A stretch of 64,000 nt of DNA. Origin: Phycisphaerales bacterium. GTDB lineage: Bacteria > Planctomycetota > Phycisphaerae > Tepidisphaerales > Tepidisphaeraceae. The notes beneath the pieces were generated by a model that saw only the letters and a list, made by a program, of their open reading frames with translations, searched no databases and had not been told where the DNA came from. Of this stretch, positions 27,159-35,838 are shown piece by piece. The position numbers were made by a program, and so were the translations under genes. Location of the stretch: NCBI GenBank assembly GCA_020847545.1, contig JADLBV010000004.1, positions 1 to 64,000 on the forward strand. The letters are read 5' to 3'. Numbering within the stretch: the first letter of the stretch is position 1; each line of letters starts with the position of its first letter.

Positions 27159-29093
27159 ATGTCACAAGTCCTGCACAACGAGGTTTATGAGGTCTTTGAC
27201 GCCCGTAGGGTCAAGGCGCCGGAGCTGCGCGGGTTGGATCAGTTCGTGAATGGGATGGTGGGGTGGGCGAAGAATCGTCGGCCGATGCTCAAACGGCTCA
27301 AGGCGATGGCCGATCAGGTTGAAAAACTGGAGCCGGAAATTCATGATTTGGGGGCGACGCGGTTTCGCGAGAAGGTGGCCGAGTCACGGGATATGGCGCG
27401 GCTGGGCCGGCTGGAGGGGGAGGCATTCATTCGCGGCGTGGCGATGGCACGGGAGGCGGCCTGGCGGGCGCTGGGTTTGCGGCCATTTGCGGTGCAGTTG
27501 ATGGGGGCGATGGCGATGTGCCGGGGGGCGATTGCCGAGATGGCGACCGGCGAAGGCAAGACACTGACGGCATCCTTGGCCGCGTCGATCTGGGCGTGGG
27601 GTGGCCGGCCGGTGCATGTCATTACGGTCAACGATTATCTGGTGACGCGCGATGCCCACGAAATGGGGCCGGTCTATCAGTTGATGGGGTTGTCGGTGGG
27701 TTCGGTGGTGCATGAATCGACGCCACAGGAACGTTATGAACATTACCGGCGGGATGTGGTCTATTGCACCAGCAAGGAGTTGCTGGCCGACTTTTTGCGA
27801 GACCAGATCGCGCTGGGGAATGTGCGCACATCAACACAGATGGCGCTGGGGATGATGATCGCACCCGAATCGCGGGCGATGATGGTGCCGGGGTTGTTCC
27901 GCGTGATCGTGGACGAGGCCGACAGCCTGTTGATTGATGAGGCGGTGACGCCGTTGATCATTTCCAATTCGCCGCAGGAGGATGCCAACGCGGTGCTGTA
28001 TCGGGCGGCCGATGAGTTGGCGACGAAATTGAAATCCGGGCGAGATTTTCTGATCGATTGGACAACCCGCACGGTGGAATTGACCGCGCGCGGGCAGGAT
28101 CGGCTGGACCTGCTGGCCGATGGTTCGGGTTTTTGGCGCGGCCAGCGCCGCCGTGAGGAACTGGTGACGCAGGCGCTGGTGGCGCGGCATTGTTTCATCC
28201 GCGATGAGCAGTATCTGATCGCCGAGGATGGCAGCGTGCAGATCATTGATGAATTCACCGGCCGGGTGATGGCCGACCGAAGCTGGCGGCACGGCCTGCA
28301 TCAGGCGATTGAGGTCAAGGAGAACGTCAAGGTCACCGCCGACAAGGAAAATCTGGCACGGCTGAGTTTTCAGCGGTTTTTCCGCCAATATCCCACGATG
28401 GCCGGCATGACCGGCACGGCATGGGAATCATCGGGTGAATTGTGGCAGATTTATCAGCGGCCGGTAATCCGTATCCCCACCAACCGGCCGTGCATCCGCG
28501 TGCAACTGCCGGTGCGCATGTTCGACACGATGGAACAGAAATGGGAGGCGGTGGTGGGGCGGGTGTGTGAATTAAACGATCAGGGGCTGCCGGTGCTGGT
28601 GGGGACGCGCAGCGTGCTGGCATCGGAGGAGGTCAGCAAACGGCTTGGCGCCATGAGTCGGGCGCATCGCGTCCTGAACGCCAACCAGACCGCGCAGGAG
28701 GCATCCATCGTGGCCGAAGCGGGGCAGGTGGGGCGTATTACCGTCGCCACCAACATGGCCGGCCGGGGAACCGACATTAAATTGGGCAAAGGGGTCGCCG
28801 AACTGGGCGGGCTTCAGGTGATCGCCACCGAACCGCATGGTTCGAGCCGGGTTGATCGCCAGCTTTTCGGCCGCGCTGCACGTCAGGGCGATCCCGGGTC
28901 GGCACAACTGTTCAGCTGCGCGGAGGATGACCTGTTCATCCGGCACACACCCGTCGCCCGCAAGGCCTGGCGAACAATCGGACCCGCCCGGCTCATCCGC
29001 ATCGCCCAGGCCCGCGCCGAACGGCTGGCGCGGTTCAATCGCAAACAGGTCCTCAAGTCGGATGAATGGATGGACCAGTCGTTGCCGTTTTGA
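27159..29093 (+). CDS. SecA-like ATPase, shortened paralogue
   Basis: 644 residues against about 800-900 for housekeeping SecA. Present are the DEAD-motor motifs: Walker A MATGEGKT (about 127), VITVNDYLVTRDA, Walker B VIVDEADSLLIDEA, EFTGRVMADRSWRHGLHQAIE, MAGMTGTA, TNMAGRGTDIKLG, and GRAARQGDPGSAQLF. The protein ends about 60 residues after that last motif. The helical wing, most of the scaffold domain and the C-terminal zinc-binding tail are therefore missing. The N-terminal 95 residues differ from typical SecA. Linkage to the M50/HlyD genes suggests a dedicated accessory ATPase rather than the general translocase, but a direct interaction is inference. Confidence 0.85.
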   Translation: MSQVLHNEVYEVFDARRVKAPELRGLDQFVNGMVGWAKNRRPMLKRLKAMADQVEKLEPEIHDLGATRFREKVAESRDMARLGRLEGEAFIRGVAMAREAAWRALGLRPFAVQLMGAMAMCRGAIAEMATGEGKTLTASLAASIWAWGGRPVHVITVNDYLVTRDAHEMGPVYQLMGLSVGSVVHESTPQERYEHYRRDVVYCTSKELLADFLRDQIALGNVRTSTQMALGMMIAPESRAMMVPGLFRVIVDEADSLLIDEAVTPLIISNSPQEDANAVLYRAADELATKLKSGRDFLIDWTTRTVELTARGQDRLDLLADGSGFWRGQRRREELVTQALVARHCFIRDEQYLIAEDGSVQIIDEFTGRVMADRSWRHGLHQAIEVKENVKVTADKENLARLSFQRFFRQYPTMAGMTGTAWESSGELWQIYQRPVIRIPTNRPCIRVQLPVRMFDTMEQKWEAVVGRVCELNDQGLPVLVGTRSVLASEEVSKRLGAMSRAHRVLNANQTAQEASIVAEAGQVGRITVATNMAGRGTDIKLGKGVAELGGLQVIATEPHGSSRVDRQLFGRAARQGDPGSAQLFSCAEDDLFIRHTPVARKAWRTIGPARLIRIAQARAERLARFNRKQVLKSDEWMDQSLPF

Positions 29094-29106
29094 AAATCAA
29101 ATCAGG

Positions 29107-29188
29107 TGTGCCACGGAGGCACAGAGGACACAGAGGAATACAAAACAAAATTCTTTTTTCTCTGTGATCTCTATGTCTCTGTGGCACA
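29107..29188. repeat. Imperfect palindrome between SecA-like gene and lysA
   Basis: tgtgccac at 29107 pairs with gtggcaca ending at 29188, with partial pairing inward (acagagg units). It fills the 103-base gap between the convergent genes and may act as a bidirectional terminator. Confidence 0.6.
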
Positions 29189-29196
29189 TCGTCTTT

Positions 29197-30486
29197 TTAC
29201 TTCACAACTCGTTCCGGCCCGACGAGATCCTCGAAAGTTTCGCGGCGGCGAATGATCGTGTAGTTGTCCCCATCAACCAGAATTTCCGGCGGGCGGGGGC
29301 GGTTGTTGTAGTTGCTGCTCATGGCGAATCCGTACGCGCCGGCCGTGAAAACCGCCAGCAGGTCGCCCCGTTTTGTCACCGGCAGCGGGCGGTTTTGCGC
29401 CAGATAGTCGCCCGATTCGCACACCGGACCCACCACATCCACGATTTCGCCGTTGCGCGGTTCAAATGCCTTGTCGCGCTGCGGCGGCACATTGGCCGCA
29501 TCGGGTGAAACCGGCCAGATGTGATGATAAGACTCGTACAGCGTCGGCCGGATCAGGTCGTTCATGCCGGCGTCGATGATGACGAACTTTTTCTGTCCGC
29601 CCATCTTTCGATACAACACCCGCGTCAACAGAATCCCGGAATTTCCGGAGATGTATCGTCCCGGCTCCAGCGCGATGCGATACGGTTTGTCCTTCAGCAT
29701 CGGCACCAGCGCCTTGGCGTGTTCCGTGACCGGATGGGCCTGGCCCGGGCGTTCGTAATTGACCGCGAATCCGCCGCCCAAATCCAGCCATTCGATCTTG
29801 TGGCCACGGGCCGTCAGCCGGTCGATCAGGTCGGTCGCCTTTTTCACCGCGTCGATGTACGGCTGGATTTCATACACCGGAGAGCCGATGTGCAGATGAA
29901 TCCCGCCGATGCGAAGGTTTTTCAGCGAGCGATACTGCTCAAAAACGCGCTCAGCCCGCTCGATGTCCACACCAAATTTGGTCTCCTTCTTGCCGGTGGT
30001 CGTCTTGATGTGCGTCTTGGGATCGACATCCGGGTTGACGCGGATCGCGCCCACGGCCGTTTTGCCCATCTGCCCGGCGATGCGGTCGATGTTTTCGATT
30101 TCGGCTTCCGATTCGATGTTGAACGCCGCGATTCCCACCTCGATCGCATGGCGAATCTCCTCATCGGTCTTGCCCATCCCCGCATAGATGATTTTTTGCG
30201 CCTCGCCACCCGCCTGCAGGGCGCGATACAGTTCGCCCCCGCTGGTGACATCAAATCCGCACCCTTCGGCCGCGAGAACCTTCAATAAATTGATGTTCCC
30301 GTTGCTCTTGATCGAATAGCAGATCGTGGCGTGGATCGGCGCGAATGCTTCGGCCACCTGCCGATAATGGTGTAACAGAGTCGCCTTGGAATAGACATAC
30401 GCCGGCGTCCCCACCTCGGCGGCGATCCGCTCGGCCGGCACACCCTCACAATACAACTGCCCGTTTTGATATCGAAAATAGTCCAT
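29197..30486 (-). CDS. lysA: Diaminopimelate decarboxylase
   Basis: PLP enzyme making L-lysine from meso-diaminopimelate. The 429-residue protein has the alanine-racemase-like barrel with the PLP-lysine in YSIKSNGN, HIGSPV (about 200), LGGGFAVNY, EPGRYISGNSGILLTRVLY and the catalytic Cys region GPVCESGDYLA near 345. The C-terminal AGAYGFAMSSNYNNRPRPPEIL is diagnostic. The start at 30486 lies 6 bases downstream of the next minus-strand gene, so the two form an operon. Confidence 0.96.
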   Translation of the reverse strand: MDYFRYQNGQLYCEGVPAERIAAEVGTPAYVYSKATLLHHYRQVAEAFAPIHATICYSIKSNGNINLLKVLAAEGCGFDVTSGGELYRALQAGGEAQKIIYAGMGKTDEEIRHAIEVGIAAFNIESEAEIENIDRIAGQMGKTAVGAIRVNPDVDPKTHIKTTTGKKETKFGVDIERAERVFEQYRSLKNLRIGGIHLHIGSPVYEIQPYIDAVKKATDLIDRLTARGHKIEWLDLGGGFAVNYERPGQAHPVTEHAKALVPMLKDKPYRIALEPGRYISGNSGILLTRVLYRKMGGQKKFVIIDAGMNDLIRPTLYESYHHIWPVSPDAANVPPQRDKAFEPRNGEIVDVVGPVCESGDYLAQNRPLPVTKRGDLLAVFTAGAYGFAMSSNYNNRPRPPEILVDGDNYTIIRRRETFEDLVGPERVVK

Positions 30487-30492
30487 ATTATT

Positions 30493-31326
30493 TTAATGAA
30501 TTTTGCCCAAATGATCATACGCCCGCCGGGCCACACCCGCGGCGGAAGTTTCATACGGATACAACTCAACCGTCATCCATCCGTCATACCGGATATCACG
30601 CAACGCCGCAAAAATGGCTGAAAAATCGATCACTCCCCGCCCCGGCGTCAGGTGCTGGTGGACGCGATTGTCGCCGATGTCCTCCAGATGAACATGGATC
30701 ACATCGTCGGCCAGTTCGCGGATCACCTGTGCCGGGTCTTCGCCGACACAAAACAGGTGTCCCACATCACAATTCATCCGAACGGCCGGTTCATCGCGAA
30801 AATACCGCCTTTTGAACGCCGCATATTCTCCGGCCGACTGGATCATCAACCCCGGCTCCGGCTCGATCCCCAGCGTGATGTTCAATTTCTTCGCCAGCGA
30901 CAGCACCTGATGTAAACCTTCCGCATATCGCTCGGCCGCAATATCGGGCGACAGTCCCGTGGCGATCAATGGCCCTCCCGGTTGCAAGCTGACCGTCCGA
31001 CAACCCATCTCGGCCGCCAGTTCAATCGCCGCCAGTGTATGTTCGACGCGAAGCTGTCTTTTGTCAGAATCATGCTCAATCCATGTCGGGTGATAGGTGT
31101 CCCCACAGGCAAACAGCGTAAAGGCGTTGATGTTGCTGACGACCAGCCCGCGATCGGCGATCCGCGACCGTAGTTTTGAGCGATTTTCGGGCCCAAATGT
31201 CTTCGGATACGCATGGGGAACATCCGCCATGATCTCCACCGCCCCATATCCGATGCGCGCAATCTCATCAACCGCCTCATCGACGCTGTTTTGCTTGAAC
31301 GCATTGGTTGAAAACGCCAGCTTCAT
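30493..31326 (-). CDS. Sugar phosphate isomerase/epimerase-like TIM barrel
   Basis: 277-residue protein of the xylose-isomerase-like AP endonuclease 2 superfamily. The N-terminus MKLAFSTNAFKQNSVDEA is the typical first strand. Metal-ligand motifs include GIEPEPGLMI (Glu), NCDVGHLFCVG (Asp, His), VHLEDIGDNRVHQH and a terminal VELYPYE. ATG 31326 is used because upstream codons of the longer frame add a Gly/Pro-rich stretch without similarity. The gene precedes lysA by 6 bases, so they are likely co-transcribed. The substrate cannot be assigned. Confidence 0.82.
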   Translation of the reverse strand: MKLAFSTNAFKQNSVDEAVDEIARIGYGAVEIMADVPHAYPKTFGPENRSKLRSRIADRGLVVSNINAFTLFACGDTYHPTWIEHDSDKRQLRVEHTLAAIELAAEMGCRTVSLQPGGPLIATGLSPDIAAERYAEGLHQVLSLAKKLNITLGIEPEPGLMIQSAGEYAAFKRRYFRDEPAVRMNCDVGHLFCVGEDPAQVIRELADDVIHVHLEDIGDNRVHQHLTPGRGVIDFSAIFAALRDIRYDGWMTVELYPYETSAAGVARRAYDHLGKIH

Positions 31327-31416
31327 CCCGGCCGCATTGTAGGGACCAAACCCCCAAGGAACCATATCCGGCCGCGATGCGGTTCCAGTTGACCGCCGCC
31401 GGTTGCCATCCTACAA

Positions 31417-32529
31417 ATGCCGCAGATGAGCAGCCTCACCTACGAGCAAAGCGGCGTGGATTACGGCCCACTGGACGCCTTCAAACGCGCCTGCCAGCGT
31501 CAGGCCGCCGCCACCGCCTCCGCACTGGCCTCTCATAACATCACCGAGCCCGCCGGCACACGCGGCGAAAGCGCCTACCTGATCGAAACTCCCGATGCCT
31601 TCTGGGCACATGTTGAAGAGGGCCTTGGCACCAAAAACCTCGTCGCCGACGCCATGGCCAAACTGACCGGCCAAACCCATTACCACTCCATCGGCATCGA
31701 CACGGTCGCCACCATCGTCAACGACCTGATCACCTGTGGCGCATTGCCCATTTCGGTGGCGATGCACGCCGCCGTCGGCGATTCCAACTGGTTTGCCGAC
31801 ACCGCCCGTGCCGATGAACTGGCCCGCGGTTTTGCCGATGGATGCCGACAGGCCAACGCCGTCTGGGGCGGCGGCGAAACCCCCGCCTTAAAGGGTATGG
31901 TAACTCCCGATTCCATCATCCTTGCCGGCTCGGCGTTTGGCCGAATCGCACCCAAATCACACCGCATCACCGGCGACATCCGCGATGGCGACCAGATCAT
32001 CCTGCTGGCAAGCTCCGGCGTGCAAACCAACGGCCTGACCTTGTGCCGTGCATTGGCTGAACGCCTTCCACAGGGTTATCTCACCCCCATCTCCGATGGC
32101 CGAACCTATGGCCAGGCCCTATTGGACCCCTCCGCGATCTACGTCAATTTCATCGCCGCCTGCCAAAAAGCGAACCTGCGATTGCATTACGCCGCCCACC
32201 TGACCGGCCACGGCTGGCGCAAGCTGATGCGCCTCAACGAACCCTTCGTCTACCGCATGACCCACCTCGGCCACCCGCAACCGATCTTCGACACCATCCG
32301 CCAAGCCGCCCAAATGGATTTGCGTGAAGCATACGCCACATTCAACATGGGCGCCGGATTCGCCGTCTGGGTCTCCGCAGCAGACGCCCAAACCGCCCTC
32401 CAACTGGCCACCCAATCCGGCCACACCGCCTGGATCGGCGGCACCACCCACAAACAATCCACCCGCAAAGCGGTGGAACTGGTCCCGCTCGATATCGCTT
32501 ATGAATCCGATACATTGCAGGTGCGATAA
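31417..32529 (+). CDS. purM: Phosphoribosylformylglycinamidine cyclo-ligase (AIR synthetase)
   Basis: Fifth step of purine synthesis (FGAM to AIR, ATP-dependent). The 370-residue protein has PurM core features: SLTYEQSGVDYGPLDAFKR at the N-terminus, the nucleotide-site region HYHSIGIDTVATIVNDLITCGALPI, the AVWGGGETPALKGMVTPD block, and ASSGVQTNGLTLCR. The C-terminal part (HLTGHGWRKLMRL, TFNMGAGFAVWV) is conserved. It is divergent from the isomerase/lysA pair. Confidence 0.92.
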   Translation: MPQMSSLTYEQSGVDYGPLDAFKRACQRQAAATASALASHNITEPAGTRGESAYLIETPDAFWAHVEEGLGTKNLVADAMAKLTGQTHYHSIGIDTVATIVNDLITCGALPISVAMHAAVGDSNWFADTARADELARGFADGCRQANAVWGGGETPALKGMVTPDSIILAGSAFGRIAPKSHRITGDIRDGDQIILLASSGVQTNGLTLCRALAERLPQGYLTPISDGRTYGQALLDPSAIYVNFIAACQKANLRLHYAAHLTGHGWRKLMRLNEPFVYRMTHLGHPQPIFDTIRQAAQMDLREAYATFNMGAGFAVWVSAADAQTALQLATQSGHTAWIGGTTHKQSTRKAVELVPLDIAYESDTLQVR

Positions 32530-32575
32530 GCATTTTATTCGTGTCCCCCATCAGATGAATTGGAATGATTTGAAT

Positions 32576-32649
32576 TACCCGCGACAGGATTCGAACCTGT
32601 GACCTTCGGTTTAGGAAACCAACGCTCTATCCAACTGAGCTACGCGGGC
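32576..32649 (-). tRNA. tRNA-Arg (CCT)
   Basis: 74 bases on the minus strand. Acceptor GCCCGCG pairs with CGCGGGT (one G-U), discriminator A, anticodon loop TTCCTAA gives CCT, T arm ACAGGTTCGAATCCTGT. Confidence 0.95.
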
Positions 32650-32733
32650 CGCTGGGGGAGAGTTTATCATATTTGCCGCCCAATACCGCAACCCGGCAAT
32701 GGTCGCCTTGGGAAATTCACCCTTGTGCCAACC

Positions 32734-32761
32734 TTGCCATTTCTCCGCCGGCCGATAAGAT
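32734..32761 (+). promoter_or_regulatory. Promoter of tRNA-Val
   Basis: TTGCCA and TAAGAT separated by 16 bases, ending 18 bases before the tRNA 5' end. The -10 matches that of the tRNA-Leu gene. Confidence 0.45.
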
Positions 32762-32779
32762 GATTTTCTACTCCCTTAC

Positions 32780-32853
32780 GGGCGATTAGTTCAGTTGGCT
32801 AGAACGCTGGTATCACACACCAGAGGTCACAGGTTCGAGTCCTGTATCGCCCA
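32780..32853 (+). tRNA. tRNA-Val (CAC)
   Basis: 74 bases. Acceptor GGGCGAT pairs with ATCGCCC, discriminator A, anticodon loop ATCACAC gives CAC, T arm ACAGGTTCGAGTCCTGT. Confidence 0.95.
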
Positions 32854-33166
32854 CTTTCCCTAATAAACCCCTACTTGGCGGCATAGGCCAACAATCACTT
32901 AAATCGTTATCCAGTAGTGGTTTATCGTCATCCCGCACAATCATTGCCATTTTCCGCCGGCGCTGTTTTCGGGTGCCTGCTGCGCCGCTTTTTGCGCCGT
33001 TTTTTCATCATGGAATGGAGAAAATTGGCGTATGTATCGATACTCCTTGCCTATAGTTTGGTCTCAACAATTGGGGGTTGATAATGGCAGGTCATAGCCG
33101 TTGGATCAGGCTGGCCGGATGAGGTCCAGCATATTACAACCGTTCCAATCGCGGAGTGATAACGTG
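32854..33166. other. Intergenic region before the NAGPA-domain gene
   Basis: About 313 bases with no convincing gene, terminator or promoter. A 23-codon frame at 33010-33081 encodes a hydrophobic peptide but has no ribosome binding site. A TATAGT at 33052-33057 lacks a fitting -35. Confidence 0.4.
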
Positions 33167-34036
33167 ATGAGGATTCCAAAATATCTGTTGACCCCATTGA
33201 TTGGTGCCATTTCCGTCGCGGCCGCGCATGCGGATGTGGCGACAACCATGCCATTTGCACAGGCTACGTTCGTGTGTGAACGTACAGTCGATCCTGTTCC
33301 CCAGGAAATTTATATCGCGATGATCGACCTGAGCGATCCCGCCGTTGTGGTGCGGGTCGCTCGCGGCGGGCCTGATCCGGATGGTGAGGGCAAATGGGAA
33401 ACGATTCTGAAACGTCCCACGGCCATCGCCGATATCGAACACTTTGATGTCGTCATCAATGGCGATTTTTTTGAGCATCTGAAGCAAAAGGATTCAACAG
33501 ACGCCTCGAAATCATTTGTCTCCGGAAGTCCCGCTTCGGTCATCGGTCCGGCCGTCAGTGATGGGGTATTCTGGGGATCGAACAAGGCCGAGCGGCCGGT
33601 CTTCATGATCGACGACACTGGCAAGGCGAGCATTACGACAATGAAAGTGCCACCATCCAATGCCAGGCAGGTGGTTGCCGGTGATCAGTTGCTTGTGATG
33701 GAGGGGAAGAATGTCGCTCCGCCGGATTTGCCGGGTGAGCAAAATGAGATCGCCCCGCGCACGGCCGTGGGATTGAAAAATGAGGGCCAAACGCTTGTGC
33801 TGATGGTGATCGACGGCCGACATCCCACACGCGCGGTTGGTATGACCTACCATCAGGAAGCACAGATCATGCTGAAACTCGGATGCACCTCCGCGCTGAA
33901 CCTCGACGGCGGCGGCAGCAGTGTTCTGGCCATCCGCGACAGCAAGACCGGCAAAATCCAGATCATGAACCACCCCAGCGGCGGCGAAGAACGACCCGTC
34001 GCCAATGTGCTGGGCGTATCGATCAAATCACAATAA
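33167..34036 (+). CDS. Secreted phosphodiester glycosidase (NAGPA domain) family protein
   Basis: 289-residue protein with a signal peptide ending in AAAHA and a NAGPA/DUF2233 domain. Diagnostic strings are VINGDFFEH, the RTAVGLKNEGQTLVLMVIDGRHP block, and LNLDGGGSSVLAI near the C-terminus. Relatives remove N-acetylglucosamine linked through phosphodiester bonds, or act on cell-wall glycans; the bacterial substrate is unknown. The start ATG 33167 is favoured by the signal peptide; the frame extends 22 codons upstream without features. Confidence 0.85.
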   Translation: MRIPKYLLTPLIGAISVAAAHADVATTMPFAQATFVCERTVDPVPQEIYIAMIDLSDPAVVVRVARGGPDPDGEGKWETILKRPTAIADIEHFDVVINGDFFEHLKQKDSTDASKSFVSGSPASVIGPAVSDGVFWGSNKAERPVFMIDDTGKASITTMKVPPSNARQVVAGDQLLVMEGKNVAPPDLPGEQNEIAPRTAVGLKNEGQTLVLMVIDGRHPTRAVGMTYHQEAQIMLKLGCTSALNLDGGGSSVLAIRDSKTGKIQIMNHPSGGEERPVANVLGVSIKSQ

Positions 34037-34114
34037 ATCCCACCACATCATCAAGGGCTGCCAACCGCCAAGTGATTGCCAGAGCAATGGTTATGTGATG
34101 CAGAAGACTTGAAA

Positions 34115-34203
34115 CGGAGAGGGAGGGATTCGAACCCTCGATGGGGTTTAAGCCCCATACAGCATTTCCAGTGCTGCTCCTTCGGCCACTCGGACACCTC
34201 TCC
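34115..34203 (-). tRNA. tRNA-Ser (GGA)
   Basis: 89 bases on the minus strand with a long variable arm (ATGGGGCTTAAACCCCAT). Acceptor GGAGAGG pairs with CCTCTCC, discriminator G, anticodon loop CTGGAAA gives GGA. CCA is not encoded. Confidence 0.95.
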
Positions 34204-34359
34204 AAACATTCCCGTCATCCGGGAAATGAAGGTGGGAATTGGTAACAAATTCGCAGAGAAATATCCAGCAAAGTGCGCAGGGGATCATTCCAGTTTCGTC
34301 ACAACCAAGCCATGACGATTGTGATTGCGATTTTGATCCTCCCCCCTTACTGTCAGGCC

Positions 34360-34845
34360 ATGAGCGGCGAATCACCGGACTTTGAACCACGGGATGTTCC
34401 TCCACAGGCAAAGATCGCAATCGTGGCGGCACGGTTTAATGCTTCGTTGGTGGAGAAACTGCTGGCCGGCTGTCTGGATCGGCTCAAGGAACTGGGTTTG
34501 GATGATCACCGAGTGCGGGTGCATCGGGTTCCGGGGGCGTTTGAGTTGCCTTTGGCGGCCAAAGCACTTGCCCAAACCAAGCAGTACGCCGCCGTCATCT
34601 GCCTGGGGGCGGTGGTGCGCGGCCAGACGGCCCATTTTGAGTATGTGGCCGGTGAATGCGCCCGAGGCATCGCGCAAGTGTCGTTGGAGACTAAACTTCC
34701 GATCATTTTTGGTGTTCTGACAACCGATACGGTCGAACAGGCAATGGATCGTCTGGGTGGCGCACACGGCCACGCCGGCATCCGGGCGGCCGAAGCGGCT
34801 TTGGAAATGATCGTGTTACTGGATCAAATCCAACCCATTCGCTGA
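34360..34845 (+). CDS. ribH: 6,7-dimethyl-8-ribityllumazine synthase
   Basis: Penultimate riboflavin step: condenses 5-amino-6-ribitylamino-uracil with dihydroxybutanone phosphate. The 161-residue protein starts at ATG 34360. Motifs are IVAARFNASLVEKLL, RVPGAFELPLAAKALA, VICLGAVVRGQTAHFEYVA (catalytic His within GQTAHFEYV) and PIIFGVLTTDTVEQA. Length fits the family (about 155). The upstream extension of the open frame to 34273 is hydrophobic but not conserved. No other rib gene is in the window. Confidence 0.95.
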   Translation: MSGESPDFEPRDVPPQAKIAIVAARFNASLVEKLLAGCLDRLKELGLDDHRVRVHRVPGAFELPLAAKALAQTKQYAAVICLGAVVRGQTAHFEYVAGECARGIAQVSLETKLPIIFGVLTTDTVEQAMDRLGGAHGHAGIRAAEAALEMIVLLDQIQPIR

Positions 34846-34979
34846 GGAATGATCTCCAACCCCTACCGTTTACCCAAAGGCCCATTCACATCTAAAACAG
34901 ATTCATATAGTCACTATTGGGGCTGAATCAGGGACGTTCACCGGTCGATAGATGAAATAGGAGACTCCATCATCGGAGG

Positions 34980-35828
34980 GTGAATATCGTGTTGTACATT
35001 GGATGGGTGGTTGCCATCGTGGTGGTGGGGGCGGTTTGCTTTGTGATGCTGAGGGTTTGGTATCGCAAAGCCCTTTATTGGACCTGGTCGGAGCGTCGGC
35101 TGCGGGTGATATTGCCCAAGGTGCGGGCCGGGGAGATGCCGATTGAGGAATTGTCACGGGTGGGTGGGCCGTTGAATGCGTTGGTTCCGTTGATACAGGA
35201 TTTGTGCCGGGATTTGCGACAACAGCAGGCGGTGATCGCCGGCCTCGATCAGGAATTGAGCCGCAAGGTGGCTTATCGGACCGGTGCGCTGGAGCGGACG
35301 ATTCAATCATTAAGGCAGCAGGCGAGCAGCGATGTGTTGACGGGGTTGTACAACCGCCGGGCGCTGGAGACGATGTTGCCGGAGATGATGCAAAAGTGCC
35401 GTCAGCAGGGTAAGGATTTGACGCTGCTGATGATGGATGTGGATAACTTCAAGCTACTCAATGACTTGCGCGGGCATGGGGCGGGCGATGAATTTTTGAA
35501 ATCATTGGGACAACTAATCAAATCATCGATCCGCGCCAGCGACGCGGCGTTTCGTTATGGGGGCGATGAGTTTGTGATTGTGTTGCCCAACTGCAGTCCG
35601 GGGCCGGCCGAACAGATTGGGCAACGGCTGGTGGGGATGGTGGAGCAACTCGTCAAGCCGATGAAACTGGCTCGGCCGCCGGGGTTGAGCCTGGGGCTGA
35701 ATGCGTTGTCGAAGTGTGATGTGGATGCGGATGCGAACGCGCTATTGGATGGCGCGGATTGCTCGCTGTATGCGCAAAAGGGTCAGCGCAAACGGCAAAT
35801 GAAATCCGCACAACCAACAGCGGCCTGA
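34980..35828 (+). CDS. Membrane-anchored diguanylate cyclase (GGDEF)
   Basis: 282-residue c-di-GMP synthase. An N-terminal transmembrane helix (about 4-25) is followed by a helical stretch (about 45-110) and the GGDEF domain. This starts at DVLTGLYNRRALE and contains LLMMDVDNFKLLND and the intact active site YGGDEFVIVLP (about 195). RASD lies five residues before GGDEF, which is the product-inhibition I-site RxxD. The start is GTG 34980 behind atcggaggg. The domain lacks an EAL partner. Signal input probably comes through the short N-terminal region. Confidence 0.92.
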   Translation: MNIVLYIGWVVAIVVVGAVCFVMLRVWYRKALYWTWSERRLRVILPKVRAGEMPIEELSRVGGPLNALVPLIQDLCRDLRQQQAVIAGLDQELSRKVAYRTGALERTIQSLRQQASSDVLTGLYNRRALETMLPEMMQKCRQQGKDLTLLMMDVDNFKLLNDLRGHGAGDEFLKSLGQLIKSSIRASDAAFRYGGDEFVIVLPNCSPGPAEQIGQRLVGMVEQLVKPMKLARPPGLSLGLNALSKCDVDADANALLDGADCSLYAQKGQRKRQMKSAQPTAA

Positions 35829-35838
35829 GAATGCCACA

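Noticed and set aside
33010-33081. 23-codon hydrophobic small ORF
   Set aside because: No ribosome binding site, and it overlaps a promoter-like TATAGT without partner; nothing supports translation.
34023-34432. Short frames over tRNA-Ser
   Set aside because: Strings such as SEWPKEQHWKCC and RVAEGAALEM are translated tRNA sequence.
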